Origin: Alphaproteobacteria bacterium
Lineage (GTDB): Bacteria; Pseudomonadota; Alphaproteobacteria; JACZXZ01
DNA: 40,954 nucleotides
Assembly (NCBI GenBank): GCA_035625915.1
Contig: DASPOR010000052.1
Span: forward strand, 1-40,954
Direction of reading: 5' to 3'
Shown: positions 9,236 to 17,720 of the stretch, piece after piece
Position numbering within the stretch: position 1 is the first letter of the stretch
Layout: each line of letters begins with the position of its first letter
Notes under the pieces: model-generated
Told to the model about the DNA's origin: nothing
The model's database searches: none
Seen by the model: the letters and a program-made list of their open reading frames with translations, nothing else
Program-made: the position numbers and the translations under genes

Positions 9236-9475
9236 ATGCTGTACCTCACGCGCAAAATCGGCGAGTCCATCGTCATAAATGACAATATCGAGCTTACCGT
9301 CGTCGAGGTTCGCGGCAAGGCGGTGAAGCTCGGATTCACGTTCCCGCCGACCGTATCGGTTCTAAGGCGCGAAATTCACGATCGAATCCAAGAAGAGAAT
9401 CGCGCCGCCGCAGGCGCGAGCGCCGAACTCGCCCACGCCCTTGAGGGAAATGGCATGGAGGAGAAGCCGGACTGA
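9236..9475 (+). CDS. csrA: CsrA carbon storage regulator/translational repressor
   Basis: CsrA is a dimeric RNA-binding protein that blocks translation at GGA-containing hairpins. The ATG at 9236, with AGG and GGAAG just upstream, gives 79 residues and the standard [11 protein letters not shown] start; longer in-frame readings have no family support. The core keeps the beta-strand residues and the RREIHDRI helix with the RNA-contact Arg. The protein is longer than enteric CsrA (61 residues) and has an extra C-terminal helix of about 25 residues. Such an extension is the docking site for FliW in Bacillus-type CsrA, and a fliW gene is present in this window at 33263. The neighbours are flagellar on both sides. 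Confidence 0.95.
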   Translation: MLYLTRKIGESIVINDNIELTVVEVRGKAVKLGFTFPPTVSVLRREIHDRIQEENRAAAGASAELAHALEGNGMEEKPD

Positions 9476-9542
9476 GGCGATATCCGCGCGTCGCCGTGCG
9501 GATTTCACCGACATTGCCCGATTGCATGCGATTCAGGCGCAC

Positions 9543-9559
9543 ACGATCGAATCGTTTTT
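9543..9559 (+). terminator. Probable csrA terminator
   Basis: A compact hairpin ACGAT-CGA-ATCGT is followed directly by five T residues (9555-9559), 68 bp after the csrA stop. It is short but has the right stem-then-T-run form. Confidence 0.45.
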
Positions 9560-9601
9560 GCGAAGCGCTGCTGCTTCTTTGACGATTCTCTCTCAAATTC
9601 C

Positions 9602-9627
9602 ACCTGTTTCTCAATCGCAAAACAGGT
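9602..9627 (-). terminator. Inverted repeat at the end of the YfcC-family gene
   Basis: A perfect 8-bp stem ACCTGTTT/AAACAGGT (9602-9609 and 9620-9627) with a 10-base loop abuts the minus-strand stop codon at 9627. No T-run follows, so termination is plausible but unproven. Confidence 0.35.
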
Positions 9628-11207
9628 CAGATGGCCGTCCCGAGCAGAAGCACTGCGAGGGCGACTACCAACAGGATGCCCATCAACGGCGCGATGAACC
9701 TCACATACTGGCCGAAGCCCACCTTTGCCAAAGCGAGGCCCGCGATCAGAATCGCATTGGTGGGCAGGGTGAGCCTGAACCAGCCAGCGGCTGCGGACCA
9801 AGTCGTGATCACCAACGCCCGGTCGACTCCAGCGAAGTCGCCAAGTGGCGTCAAGACCGGCATCGTGAGAGCAGTGCCCGCTGCCCCGCCGCCGACAAGG
9901 AATGAAAGGGGCAGGCTACCCAGAAATGTCAGCATGACAAACGCGACGCTCGATGCGCCCGTCATCAGCCCCTCCATCGCATGCAGCACAGTGTCAATCG
10001 TCTTGGTATTCGTCATGACCACCGCAACGCTGCGCGCGAGCGCGACAAGAAATGCCGGCCCGGCGAAGTCCATCACACCTTTGATAAAGGCATTGGCGGT
10101 CGCCTCCTCGCCCAGACGTCCAACGATCCCCACCACGATTGCCATTCCGAAGAACAGCGCGGATAGCTCTGGGAGCCACCACCCGAGTTCCCACCAGAGC
10201 GGAGAGTTGATTGTCTTGTCCGTGTAGGGATCAACCGGCGCATTGCTAAAGATCGCGCCCCAGGGAACAATGGCGAAGGTGAGCAGCCCGAAGGTGAAGA
10301 GCACGAGGCCGATGATGATCGCGTGCGTGGCGTTCAGCGGTTCCGGCGCGCACGCGTCGGCTCGAGCAAGCGCTGCTTCTTCCGCGCTGATCCCGCAAAG
10401 GGATTTCGTCGGGTCGGCCTTGACCTGTCTCGCGTACCAAAGCGTATAGGCGACCGTCGCGATCATCGTCAGGGTGAACAACAGCAAACGCAGCCCCATG
10501 CCGTCGACGATGGTGACGCCGGCCTTTGAGGAGCCGATGCCCACCAGAAATGGATTGATCGTCGATCCGAGCGTGCCGACGAACGGAGCGACTGTGACGA
10601 CCGCAACCGTGACCATTCGGTCATAACCCAGCACAATCATCGATGGGACCATAATGGCGTAGAGACCAAGGGTCTCTTGGCTCCAACCCTTGATCGAGCC
10701 CAGTATTCCGAACAGGACGATCAGAACCGCGATCAGCAACGGCCCGCGCTCCCGAAACCGATAAGACAGATGGTGGATGCCGCGGTCGAGCGCCCCGGTC
10801 GCAAACACCACGGTCATGAATCCGCCGATCGCGAGAATGAACAGGAAGACCTCGATGGAGCCAAACATCGTCCCCTCATTGAAGGGACCGACTTGCCCAG
10901 TCTCAGGGTTCTTCATTCCGTACATGCCGTTCACAGGTGCCAGGAGCAAATCCGCAAGCCGGCCTTCAAAATTAAGCGGGGGGTCGACATAGTTGAAGGA
11001 GCCGGCGATCGGGCTGCCACTGGCGTCGAGCGTGTATTGGCCAGACGGGATGAAGAAAGCCGCAACCCATACGAGGATCAAAATAAAAGTCAGAATGGTG
11101 ACCGGGGCCGGAAACCCCCGTCTTCGCTTCTCGGCCGGCGCCTGCTTGGGAGCGTCGCCTTGGCTGCCGTCAATTTGATCGGATGCCGGTTGAACTGTTT
11201 TGGTCAA
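9627..11207 (-). CDS. YfcC-family (C4-dicarboxylate/arginine-ornithine type) membrane carrier
   Basis: This is a polytopic inner-membrane carrier of the YfcC/DcuC-like superfamily. Members are predicted to move dicarboxylates, basic amino acids or peptides, and the substrate here cannot be fixed. A TTG start at 11207, with AGGAGG 9 bases upstream, gives 526 residues; the longer reading from 11342 has an unlikely Arg-rich leader. A charged N-terminus is followed by about 12 membrane segments. Family landmarks are FIPSGQY, GSIEVFLFILAIGGFM, SQETLGLYAIMVPSMI with GYDRM, the loop GTLGSTINPF, and the C-terminal GGGAAGTALTMPVLTPLGD. It has no evident link to motility and sits alone between csrA and the fliOP operon, facing the opposite way, which suggests insertion into an older flagellar cluster. 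Confidence 0.8.
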   Translation of the reverse strand: MTKTVQPASDQIDGSQGDAPKQAPAEKRRRGFPAPVTILTFILILVWVAAFFIPSGQYTLDASGSPIAGSFNYVDPPLNFEGRLADLLLAPVNGMYGMKNPETGQVGPFNEGTMFGSIEVFLFILAIGGFMTVVFATGALDRGIHHLSYRFRERGPLLIAVLIVLFGILGSIKGWSQETLGLYAIMVPSMIVLGYDRMVTVAVVTVAPFVGTLGSTINPFLVGIGSSKAGVTIVDGMGLRLLLFTLTMIATVAYTLWYARQVKADPTKSLCGISAEEAALARADACAPEPLNATHAIIIGLVLFTFGLLTFAIVPWGAIFSNAPVDPYTDKTINSPLWWELGWWLPELSALFFGMAIVVGIVGRLGEEATANAFIKGVMDFAGPAFLVALARSVAVVMTNTKTIDTVLHAMEGLMTGASSVAFVMLTFLGSLPLSFLVGGGAAGTALTMPVLTPLGDFAGVDRALVITTWSAAAGWFRLTLPTNAILIAGLALAKVGFGQYVRFIAPLMGILLVVALAVLLLGTAI

Positions 11208-11522
11208 CGCCAGTTCCCTCCTGCATCGGCGGCGCGAGCTACTCACACGTCTTGCGTCTGAACCGGGGTTTGGCGCGGGCGTAAATTCGACATCAGCGGT
11301 CTGGTTCCAATAACCAAGCCGATCGCAGACATCGGGGAACACCGCTCACTTTCGGCCATGACCACAACCTGTTGACAGCTAATACCCGACTGACACAATA
11401 GACGCGATTGCATGAAACGAATTGTAAGGCTACGAAACGCCCAATTGGCCGAAATTGGCGCAAGTTCTGGAGTCTTGCAATCGCGTAAAACGCCTTGCGA
11501 CGTCACGCAACAAAGGCCGCAC
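11208..11522. other. Gene-free stretch upstream of the YfcC-family gene and fliOP operon
   Basis: No convincing gene is seen here. The stretch is more AT-rich than its surroundings and contains an inverted repeat CCAATT/AATTGG near 11440-11458 and a sigma-70-like promoter listed separately. It separates two divergent transcription units. Confidence 0.5.
11372..11399 (+). promoter_or_regulatory. Sigma-70-like promoter
   Basis: TTGACA at 11372-11377, a 16-base spacer, and CACAAT (4 of 6 to consensus) at 11394-11399. It points toward the fhlX-fliOP operon, but about 200 bp of leader would separate it from the first gene, so a small RNA or an alternative promoter is also possible. Confidence 0.35.
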
Positions 11523-11537
11523 TTAAACCTTCGTTAA
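11523..11537 (+). promoter_or_regulatory. Perfect CtrA box upstream of the fhlX-fliOP operon
   Basis: TTAA-ACCTTCG-TTAA is an exact match to the TTAA-N7-TTAA consensus for CtrA. It lies 60 bp before the first gene, and a CATAAT hexamer (11539-11544) follows immediately. CtrA drives early flagellar export genes in Caulobacter, which fits this operon. Confidence 0.75.
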
Positions 11538-11597
11538 GCATAATGCAGCACGATGCGCCGGTCCGGGCCCGTAGCTCGGCCTTGCGAATGAGCTGCC

Positions 11598-11906
11598 GTG
11601 GCAAAATTCACAGACATTGGCGACAATAAACCCGTCAAAACGCCGCTCGCAGTGGCCGTGCGCCGCGATCCCGATTGCCCCAGTCGCACACGCGTGATCG
11701 CGCAGGCGAGTGGTCCCCTCGCGGAGGAGCTGTGTGCCCTCGCCGCACGACATAAGATCGCGCTGCATCAGGATGCGGACCTTGCCGCCCTTCTCACGGC
11801 TGTCGAAATCGATCATGACATCCCGGTCGCAGCCTTTGGGGTCGTCGCCGGTATTCTGACCGAGCTTTTCCGCGCCAACCAAGCATTCAGCGTGAAGGTG
11901 CCGTGA
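11598..11906 (+). CDS. FlhB C-terminal-domain homologue (FhlX/FlhX type)
   Basis: This 102-residue soluble protein resembles the cytoplasmic C-terminal domain of FlhB as it exists after autocleavage. It has the segment aligned to the post-cleavage strand (TPLAVAVRRD), then an HKIALHQDADLAALLTAVEIDHDIP region that matches FlhB's NEHKVPLVENRPLAQALYSGVELDAEIP (the paralogue encoded at 5587-6663). It has no NPTH motif and no membrane segments. Stand-alone copies of this domain can replace the cleaved FlhB fragment in export switching in other bacteria. It heads a plus-strand operon with a perfect CtrA box and overlaps the next gene by four bases. Confidence 0.8.
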   Translation: MAKFTDIGDNKPVKTPLAVAVRRDPDCPSRTRVIAQASGPLAEELCALAARHKIALHQDADLAALLTAVEIDHDIPVAAFGVVAGILTELFRANQAFSVKVP

Positions 11907-12226
11907 GTAGGACCGAAGAATTACGACTTCAGTTCGATGGCGTTGCAGCGACGGTCGACACCGCCCGACGCGTGCTGGCCGATGGCCGAGCAGTCGACTT
12001 GACGGGCCTCGAAGAGCGTGTTGCAGCCCTTTGCACCGCAATCGGCGCTCAGCCCGAACCGGCCGCAATAGGTTATCGGCCAAGGCTTATTGCACTCCTC
12101 GACGACGTGGACCGGCTGCGCAGCGACCTCGAGGCCCAACGTGCGCTCCTCGTGCGCGAACTCGGTACGCTTGCCGCTCGCCGCCAAGCCATCGGCGCCT
12201 ATGCGAAGAAAAATCTCGGCAAGTGA
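11903..12226 (+). CDS. Small helical protein of the fliOP operon, function unknown
   Basis: This 107-residue protein starts with GTG in a four-base GTGA overlap with the preceding stop, which supports translational coupling. It looks all-helical, with heptad-like segments (LEERVAALCTAIGA and ALLDDVDRLRSDLEAQRALLVRELGTLAARRQA), a size and shape shared with FlgN/FliT-type export chaperones. I do not recognise a specific family. Its place between an FlhB-domain protein and fliO suggests a role in flagellar export or chaperoning, by context only. Confidence 0.65.
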   Translation: MSRTEELRLQFDGVAATVDTARRVLADGRAVDLTGLEERVAALCTAIGAQPEPAAIGYRPRLIALLDDVDRLRSDLEAQRALLVRELGTLAARRQAIGAYAKKNLGK

Positions 12227-12285
12227 ACGCGCAATGGTCGGCCAAATCTTAATCTGCCCCTTCACAGCTTGAAACGGTTATCGGC

Positions 12286-12609
12286 TTGGACACATATTTC
12301 CGCTTCGTTGCAGCCCTCGTCTTCGTGATCGCGCTGATCGCGCTATTGGGATGGCTTGCGCGTCGTTACGGGATCGCGGCACTTGCGATGCCGAAGGGGG
12401 CCAGACGCAAACGGCTCAGCCTGATTGACGTGATGCCGCTCGATAGCAAGCGTCGCCTCGTCCTCGTTGCGCGCGACGGTGTTGAGCATCTCATCCTCCT
12501 TGGAAGCCATGGTGACATCGCAATCGAGTCGGGCATCGCAGCGGAACAAGGCAGCTTCGCCGCGACGTTGGACGCCGGCGACGGCAAGCGATCTGGGGAC
12601 GCGTCGTGA
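12286..12609 (+). CDS. fliO: FliO flagellar export assembly protein
   Basis: FliO helps assemble the FliP ring of the export gate. A TTG start gives 107 residues with a single membrane helix near the N-terminus (about 5-24), then the FliO signature in the cytoplasmic part: RRKRLSLIDVMPLDSKRRLVLVARDGVEHLILLG. The stop overlaps the GTG start of fliP by four bases (GTGA). The TTG start is weakly supported by a Shine-Dalgarno sequence, but no better start keeps the membrane helix. Confidence 0.88.
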   Translation: MDTYFRFVAALVFVIALIALLGWLARRYGIAALAMPKGARRKRLSLIDVMPLDSKRRLVLVARDGVEHLILLGSHGDIAIESGIAAEQGSFAATLDAGDGKRSGDAS

Positions 12610-13373
12610 GGCGCTTTGGTACTTTCCTATCTCGAGCGCTTCTGCCAATCGGCCTGATCTTGTTGGTCTGCTCGGGGGCGGCGATCGAGCATGCTCAGGC
12701 GCAGTCCCTCAATCTCGATCTAGGCGGGACTGGCGGCACAAACACCGGGCGCATCGTTCAACTCATCGCCCTTCTCACGCTCCTCAGCATCGCACCTTCG
12801 ATTCTCGTGATGGTAACGTCATTTACGCGAATCGTGGTCGTGCTATCCTTCCTCAGGACGGCGCTCGGCCTTCAGCAAACGCCGCCGAATTCGGTGCTTA
12901 TCAGCCTCGCGCTTTTCCTCACCGCCTTTGTCATGATGCCGACCGTACAGAAATCGTATGACGACGGCATTCGCCCCCTCGTCGAGCAGAAAATCGACGA
13001 GGAAGAGGCTATGAAGCGCGCGACTGCGCCAGTCCATCTCTTTATGATGCAGCACGTTCGTGAGAAGGACTTGTCGCTCTTTCTCGACATATCCAAGAAC
13101 GGACCCGTGGCAGAGCCCGATCAAACACCGCTCCGGGCACTTCTTCCCGCATTTATGATCAGCGAACTCCGGCGCGCATTCGAGATCGGCTTTCTGCTCT
13201 TCGTGCCATTCATCGTGATCGACCTCGTGGTTGCGTCCGTGCTCATGTCGATGGGCATGATGATGTTGCCGCCCGTTTTGATCTCCCTTCCCTTCAAGCT
13301 GATCTTTTTCGTTCTGGTCGACGGTTGGTACCTCGTGGCGGGCTCGCTCGTCCAAAGCTTCGGCGGCGGGTGA
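12606..13373 (+). CDS. fliP: FliP flagellar export channel protein
   Basis: FliP forms the central ring of the export channel with FliQ and FliR. The 255-residue protein has a cleavable-type signal sequence (about residues 1-33), then the hallmark segments ILVMVTSFTRIVVVLSFLRTALG and QQTPPNSVLISLALFLTAFVMMP, and C-terminal hydrophobic segments including AFMISELRRAFEIGFL. It starts at GTG overlapping fliO. It is the last gene of the operon. The 220 bp after it, up to the convergent TPR gene end, contain no recognised gene. Confidence 0.97.
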   Translation: MRRFGTFLSRALLPIGLILLVCSGAAIEHAQAQSLNLDLGGTGGTNTGRIVQLIALLTLLSIAPSILVMVTSFTRIVVVLSFLRTALGLQQTPPNSVLISLALFLTAFVMMPTVQKSYDDGIRPLVEQKIDEEEAMKRATAPVHLFMMQHVREKDLSLFLDISKNGPVAEPDQTPLRALLPAFMISELRRAFEIGFLLFVPFIVIDLVVASVLMSMGMMMLPPVLISLPFKLIFFVLVDGWYLVAGSLVQSFGGG

Positions 13374-13593
13374 GCGTTTCTGCAGAAATGCTGTAGCCCT
13401 ATCAAGATCCACGCAATCAAAACGCGCTGCTTACGCCTTTTGCCGGCGAATGCACCGGGCGACCGAGCGACTTAGGTGCAAAGCCAGACGAACGCGTGCG
13501 CATCCGGCAACGGAAGAATTCCGGGCAGGCATCCCACGATTTTAGCTGTTGACGCGATCCCTTGCGGCCGCGGCACGCGGCGACCTCCCCAAC

Positions 13594-16500
13594 TCAACTT
13601 GTACTTTGCGCGGGAATCGTGGATTCCAGTTTGGCGCGGGAGAGGAATTCCTTGCGGTAGCCGTCCATGAAAGACTTGAAGAGATCGACTTGTCCGACTG
13701 TCGTCGCAAGTTTGCGGAACCCGTCGCCGGATTTTCCGGTATCGCTCGTCACAACGAGAAAGGCATTGCGTGCCGGTCCGTCGGGAAAGGCAGGCTCGAA
13801 GCGCGCGCGAAGCACCTCGACTGCATCGCCGTTACCCAGCAGAGTGAGCGCTATTACCCAATGCAGTGCGATATCGCTTTGCTCGACATCGAGCTTCACG
13901 TTCTCACGCGGCCATCCTGTGGCTAAGCGCTCATAGACAAGCGTTGCGTCGAGCCATTGTTGGCTCCTCCAGTAAAGCTCGGCGCGAATCCTGTCCGCTC
14001 CCACGCTCGCGTCACCCGCGAGCCGCTCGAGGGCGTCCTGGGATTTGCCTTCAGCGATGAGCGCCTCAACCTCGACGCGGCGACGTTCGCCGACAAGTGG
14101 CTCGGCGATGTCGTCGACGGAACTCTCCTTGAGAGCCGCGATTGCTTGCGCGGGTTTGGCATCGAGCAGATAAACTTTTGCGAGGCGTGTGCCCGCATCC
14201 GCCTTGCGTTGGCCGTCGAGCCGCGTCTTGACTAGGTTCTCAAGCGTTTCCTCGGCATTGATCAGAAGATCGGCTGCGACCAGCCGATCAGCGAGATGAA
14301 ATGCGACTGTATCGCCATCCGGACCGGTCGGGCTCAATTCCTTGAATTCGTTGTAGACGGCAATCGCCAGGAGTGGTGAAAGTTTCTCTGCCTCTCCCTT
14401 CACATAGAGATCCGAGAAAATCTGCGCCATCGATTGGGCGAGCTCCTTGCCGCCAGGCTGATCCGGGAAATAGGTCAGCGAGCGACGGAACGAGATCAGG
14501 CTTTCGCGATAGTTGCCGTCCGCGCGATAGAGCTCGGCGAGGTCGTTCAGCAGTTCGAACTCGAAGCTGTCGCCACGCCATTTATAACGTAGCTTGTCGA
14601 GCTGATCGATCGCCTCGGCCCGGCTGAGTTTTCCCGTTGACTCAAGCAATTCAACGCGGGCAAGCGTCGCACGTGCGCTGTCGAATGGGGATGCACCTTT
14701 CTCCGCCTCCTCAAAATCCGAAACCGCTTCGGCGGTCCGGTGAGCGAGTAAACGCTCTCGGCCGCGTAGATACGCAACTCGGCCGCGCTCTGCGTCCGTT
14801 AGATCGGATTTGGCATAGCCATCGAGGAGGGTACTCGCCCGCACATCGTCGCCGCGCGCGATCAGAGTTTCGGCGGCAAGCAATCCAAGATGAACTTGCA
14901 ACGCATGGGGATAACGCGCGATGAGGGCGCCACCCAGGAAGAATTGTTGCTCCGCCAAGCCGTAGTCGCGCATGGACGCGGCAACGGCGGCGCGCCAGAG
15001 GGCCGCCTCCGGTACGGTCGCGAGGCTCGGATCGTCAAGCACGTGCTTGGCACTTTTGAAATCTCGAACGAGCGCAAGAAGAGCGCCTCGCATGACTTTT
15101 ACGTCAACCGCATCGGCGAGATCCGGTTGCTCCTTAGCGATCCTTTCGACCAAGATCAAGGCTTCCGGGGCCAAACCCTCGGCGAAATAGAATCGCGCCA
15201 AATCGAGACGGATCATATTGCGCGCCAACGGCACGGCTTCGGAGAGCTTGGTCTGAAGCTCTTGCTTGCGCCCGATTGGCGACTCGATTCCCACTTCGCA
15301 CCAGGCGGGGAAGTCGAAGAGGGAGGGCGCGTTTTCACCGTTTCCGAATACGAGGCCCGAGGACGGCAGTTCGGTAATCGCCGACAGGTTCAGCCCCGGC
15401 TCGCCGAGGACGTCGACGCCGTCCTTGCGGGCGGTGACGACGATGCCGTCGGCTTTCGGCTCGACCACAATGCCTTGCGCGCTGTCAAGCAGGCGGAAGT
15501 CGACGTAGCTGCGGTTCTGGAAAATACCAAGGCCCGGCGCCGAAACCGGGACGACGACCAGTTTGTCGCCTCCCTCAGGGTCAACCACGTCGAGAGGAAA
15601 GGCCGCATTGTCCATTGGCATCGTGACACGCGGCCCGATTGGCGATTTGGGCTCGGGCTTGACCGCAATGGGGGTGGCCGGTCGATCAAGTCCTTGCGCA
15701 AGCTCTACAGTCCAGGTGGTGTCCTGCTTCGTGAGCGCTGGCGTCACACCGGGCTTCACTTTTATGCGTACGACTGCCCCCCTGAGATGCGGCAACTGCT
15801 CTATGGAAGAGAAATTCTTGCCGTCGCCGGTTGCTGGCACTTGCCCGAGATCGAGAACCGCGGGACGATCGAATACAAGCCAAACGTCGTCGGCGCGGCG
15901 AAAGGCTGCGAGGGCCGTCCCGTCGTACCACGGGAAGCGAAATGTCGCGCTTGTGTCGCTTGCCGAATACTCGACAGTGATCGCGTCGGCGAGGGCGCCC
16001 CCCGTGAGAATGGATGCCGCTTGCCGGTGCTGCTCGGCCTTTTTCAAATTCTGCGCGGCCGTCGGCGATACCATAAGTGGTGGTGGTGAAGTCGCCGCCG
16101 AATGTTCGACGGGCGGAATAACCTTTACCATGACCGCATCGAAACTTGCGGCCATTGCGTTTGCTTCGGCAGCGGTCGCAGCGACGTCCTTTGCACCTTT
16201 CGCCTGCGCGGCAGTCGCAAGCAAATCGACCACGATTCTGGGCCCGTCGCGTAAGGCGCGCAACCCGCTCTCCGGCGCCAGGGTCAACGTGACCGTGGTA
16301 CCCGACGGCGATATTTCCGTCGTGACAGTCTTGGCAAATCGTGACGGCTTGCGTCCTAGGTATGCAAGATCGACGCGGGCCGGGGCACTGAAAGCAATAA
16401 CAACGCGATCGCCCATGCGTGAAATCGCATAGCCCACATTGCGCGGCCAGTCGAAAACGATCCGATCGTAGTCTTTGTGCTCGCCAAGCCGGACATCGAC

Positions 16501-17004
16501 ACGTGGACCGTCCACGCCGGTCTGATCGGCAACAGGCTTCGCCACGGCAGCGCTCCGTTCGGCGCCAGATTTCTGGGCTCCCGCCGGTTCGGGCTTCGTC
16601 AGCGCTGCAGGAGAGGACTGGGCGGAACCGCCGGAATCCATCAGATCGAGGACCGCGACTTTCGGGCCATCCTTGAAGCTTTTGATCTCAACGGCGTCCT
16701 TGAGCTTGAGCCGAATTGTCGATCCGTCATCGTCAAGGCGGGCGGTCGCGACATAGTCGCCGAGGTCGACCGGTATTCTGTCAAATCGACCGCTTAGCGC
16801 ACGATCGAAGTGCACGACGACTTCGGTTCCGTCTCTTGTCACGTCAAAACTGATTGGTGCTGGCCAACGGAATGCGATGCGGCCATAGCCGGGATGATGG
16901 CCCGTCGCAATCACGACTGCGTCCGTTGCCTCGGCATGTCCCGGCATCGTCAAGCCGATGGCCACTGTGACGACGAAGGGTTGTAGCAAAGCGCCAAATC
17001 TCAT
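13594..17004 (-). CDS. Giant secreted AMIN-like/TPR protein of the mot-che operon
   Basis: This 1136-residue protein is predicted to be periplasmic. A signal peptide ends at about residue 26 (GHAEA). Three AMIN-like beta modules follow, each with the pattern R-I-x-F-x-W-P and a closing D-G-P-x-V/I strand: about 30-122, 169-263 and a more divergent one at about 342-440. They are joined by Ala/Pro-rich linkers. From about residue 560 the rest is helical and TPR-like, with many A-x-x-x-L/Y repeats (for example LRGRERLLAHRTAEAVSDFEEA). AMIN modules commonly bind peptidoglycan or secretins. The start is fixed by an ATGA overlap with the preceding MotB-like gene and a GGAGG about 8 bases upstream. 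By context it could anchor or organise stators at the cell wall, but its function is unknown. It recalls Rhizobium MotC only in location. Confidence 0.85.
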   Translation of the reverse strand: MRFGALLQPFVVTVAIGLTMPGHAEATDAVVIATGHHPGYGRIAFRWPAPISFDVTRDGTEVVVHFDRALSGRFDRIPVDLGDYVATARLDDDGSTIRLKLKDAVEIKSFKDGPKVAVLDLMDSGGSAQSSPAALTKPEPAGAQKSGAERSAAVAKPVADQTGVDGPRVDVRLGEHKDYDRIVFDWPRNVGYAISRMGDRVVIAFSAPARVDLAYLGRKPSRFAKTVTTEISPSGTTVTLTLAPESGLRALRDGPRIVVDLLATAAQAKGAKDVAATAAEANAMAASFDAVMVKVIPPVEHSAATSPPPLMVSPTAAQNLKKAEQHRQAASILTGGALADAITVEYSASDTSATFRFPWYDGTALAAFRRADDVWLVFDRPAVLDLGQVPATGDGKNFSSIEQLPHLRGAVVRIKVKPGVTPALTKQDTTWTVELAQGLDRPATPIAVKPEPKSPIGPRVTMPMDNAAFPLDVVDPEGGDKLVVVPVSAPGLGIFQNRSYVDFRLLDSAQGIVVEPKADGIVVTARKDGVDVLGEPGLNLSAITELPSSGLVFGNGENAPSLFDFPAWCEVGIESPIGRKQELQTKLSEAVPLARNMIRLDLARFYFAEGLAPEALILVERIAKEQPDLADAVDVKVMRGALLALVRDFKSAKHVLDDPSLATVPEAALWRAAVAASMRDYGLAEQQFFLGGALIARYPHALQVHLGLLAAETLIARGDDVRASTLLDGYAKSDLTDAERGRVAYLRGRERLLAHRTAEAVSDFEEAEKGASPFDSARATLARVELLESTGKLSRAEAIDQLDKLRYKWRGDSFEFELLNDLAELYRADGNYRESLISFRRSLTYFPDQPGGKELAQSMAQIFSDLYVKGEAEKLSPLLAIAVYNEFKELSPTGPDGDTVAFHLADRLVAADLLINAEETLENLVKTRLDGQRKADAGTRLAKVYLLDAKPAQAIAALKESSVDDIAEPLVGERRRVEVEALIAEGKSQDALERLAGDASVGADRIRAELYWRSQQWLDATLVYERLATGWPRENVKLDVEQSDIALHWVIALTLLGNGDAVEVLRARFEPAFPDGPARNAFLVVTSDTGKSGDGFRKLATTVGQVDLFKSFMDGYRKEFLSRAKLESTIPAQSTS

Positions 17005-17720
17005 GGTTGGGCCTCCGCCCCATTGGGGCAAATGACGATGTCGACAAAGCGAGCGAAGTCCTGGCGCTCGGGCCCGGCGCGGCTGTCCCCGTAACCGACG
17101 CCGGACGTATCGGCTTGGCCGAATGCGGTTATTGCGCGGTCGTAGCCCGCTTTACTTAAGATACCTGCCACCGCCCCCGCCCGCGCGAGTCCAAGTTCCC
17201 AATTCGACGTGAAAATCCCATTGCTCATTCGCACTCCGTCGCCGGAGCTCAATATTTCAATCCTGTTGTTGAGCATGCTCAAAATGCTGCTCAAGCGGAC
17301 GAGCGCATCGCGCGCGGACGATGCGGGTTCCGCACTTCCCCCGTCGAACAGCAATTTGCCAGGTAACGAAATGGTCAAGCCCTTTTCGCTCTGTGCAAGC
17401 GTTGCGCTGCGCAGCAGCGGGTCGGCCGCGAATTTGCCCGCAATGATGGCCGCGAGATAGCCAAGGTCAGTTCCACTCGTGAAGTTCGCTCGTGGCACTG
17501 GAAACTCTGCCGCGGGTTCCGAGGCCAGATCGTCGACTATCGGATCGCGGTCCGCCGTGTCGGCACTCGCAAGACCTCGCCACTGATCCGTGTCAACGCT
17601 CGACATCGAGAACAGCATGATGAAAAAACAAAGTAGGATCGAAACAAGGTCGGTCATCGACACGAGCCATGCCGCACCCCCCTGGACCGACCCCTCTGTT
17701 GAAGGGCGCCGGGCAGTCAT
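17001..17720 (-). CDS. motB: MotB-like stator protein with membrane aspartate
   Basis: MotB anchors the stator to peptidoglycan and carries the ion-binding Asp. Here one membrane helix (about 18-40, WLVSMTDLVSILLCFFIMLFSMSS) keeps this Asp at residue 24. The C-terminal half is an OmpA-like domain (about 110-235), including RIEILSSGDGVRMSNGIF-like strands and NWELGLARAGAVAGIL, which corresponds to the NWELS-xxRA motif of peptidoglycan-binding domains. The start at 17720 comes from an ATGA overlap with the upstream gene; GGGAAG precedes it. At 239 residues it is shorter than enteric MotB (308). No motA is present in the window, so the partner must be encoded elsewhere. Confidence 0.83.
   Translation of the reverse strand: MTARRPSTEGSVQGGAAWLVSMTDLVSILLCFFIMLFSMSSVDTDQWRGLASADTADRDPIVDDLASEPAAEFPVPRANFTSGTDLGYLAAIIAGKFAADPLLRSATLAQSEKGLTISLPGKLLFDGGSAEPASSARDALVRLSSILSMLNNRIEILSSGDGVRMSNGIFTSNWELGLARAGAVAGILSKAGYDRAITAFGQADTSGVGYGDSRAGPERQDFARFVDIVICPNGAEAQP

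Noticed and set aside
11523-12083. Open frame of 186 codons opposite fhlX and the coiled-coil gene
   Set aside because: The plus-strand genes are joined by start/stop overlaps and one has a family match; the antisense frame has none.
13377-13388. 12-bp palindrome TTTCTGCAGAAA just after fliP
   Set aside because: A lone short palindrome without a T-run or partner site; expected by chance in a window this size.
14890-16089. Long open frame (about 400 codons) on the strand opposite the AMIN/TPR gene
   Set aside because: It mirrors the GC-rich codon pattern of the real gene, has no recognisable domain and no suitable start signal.
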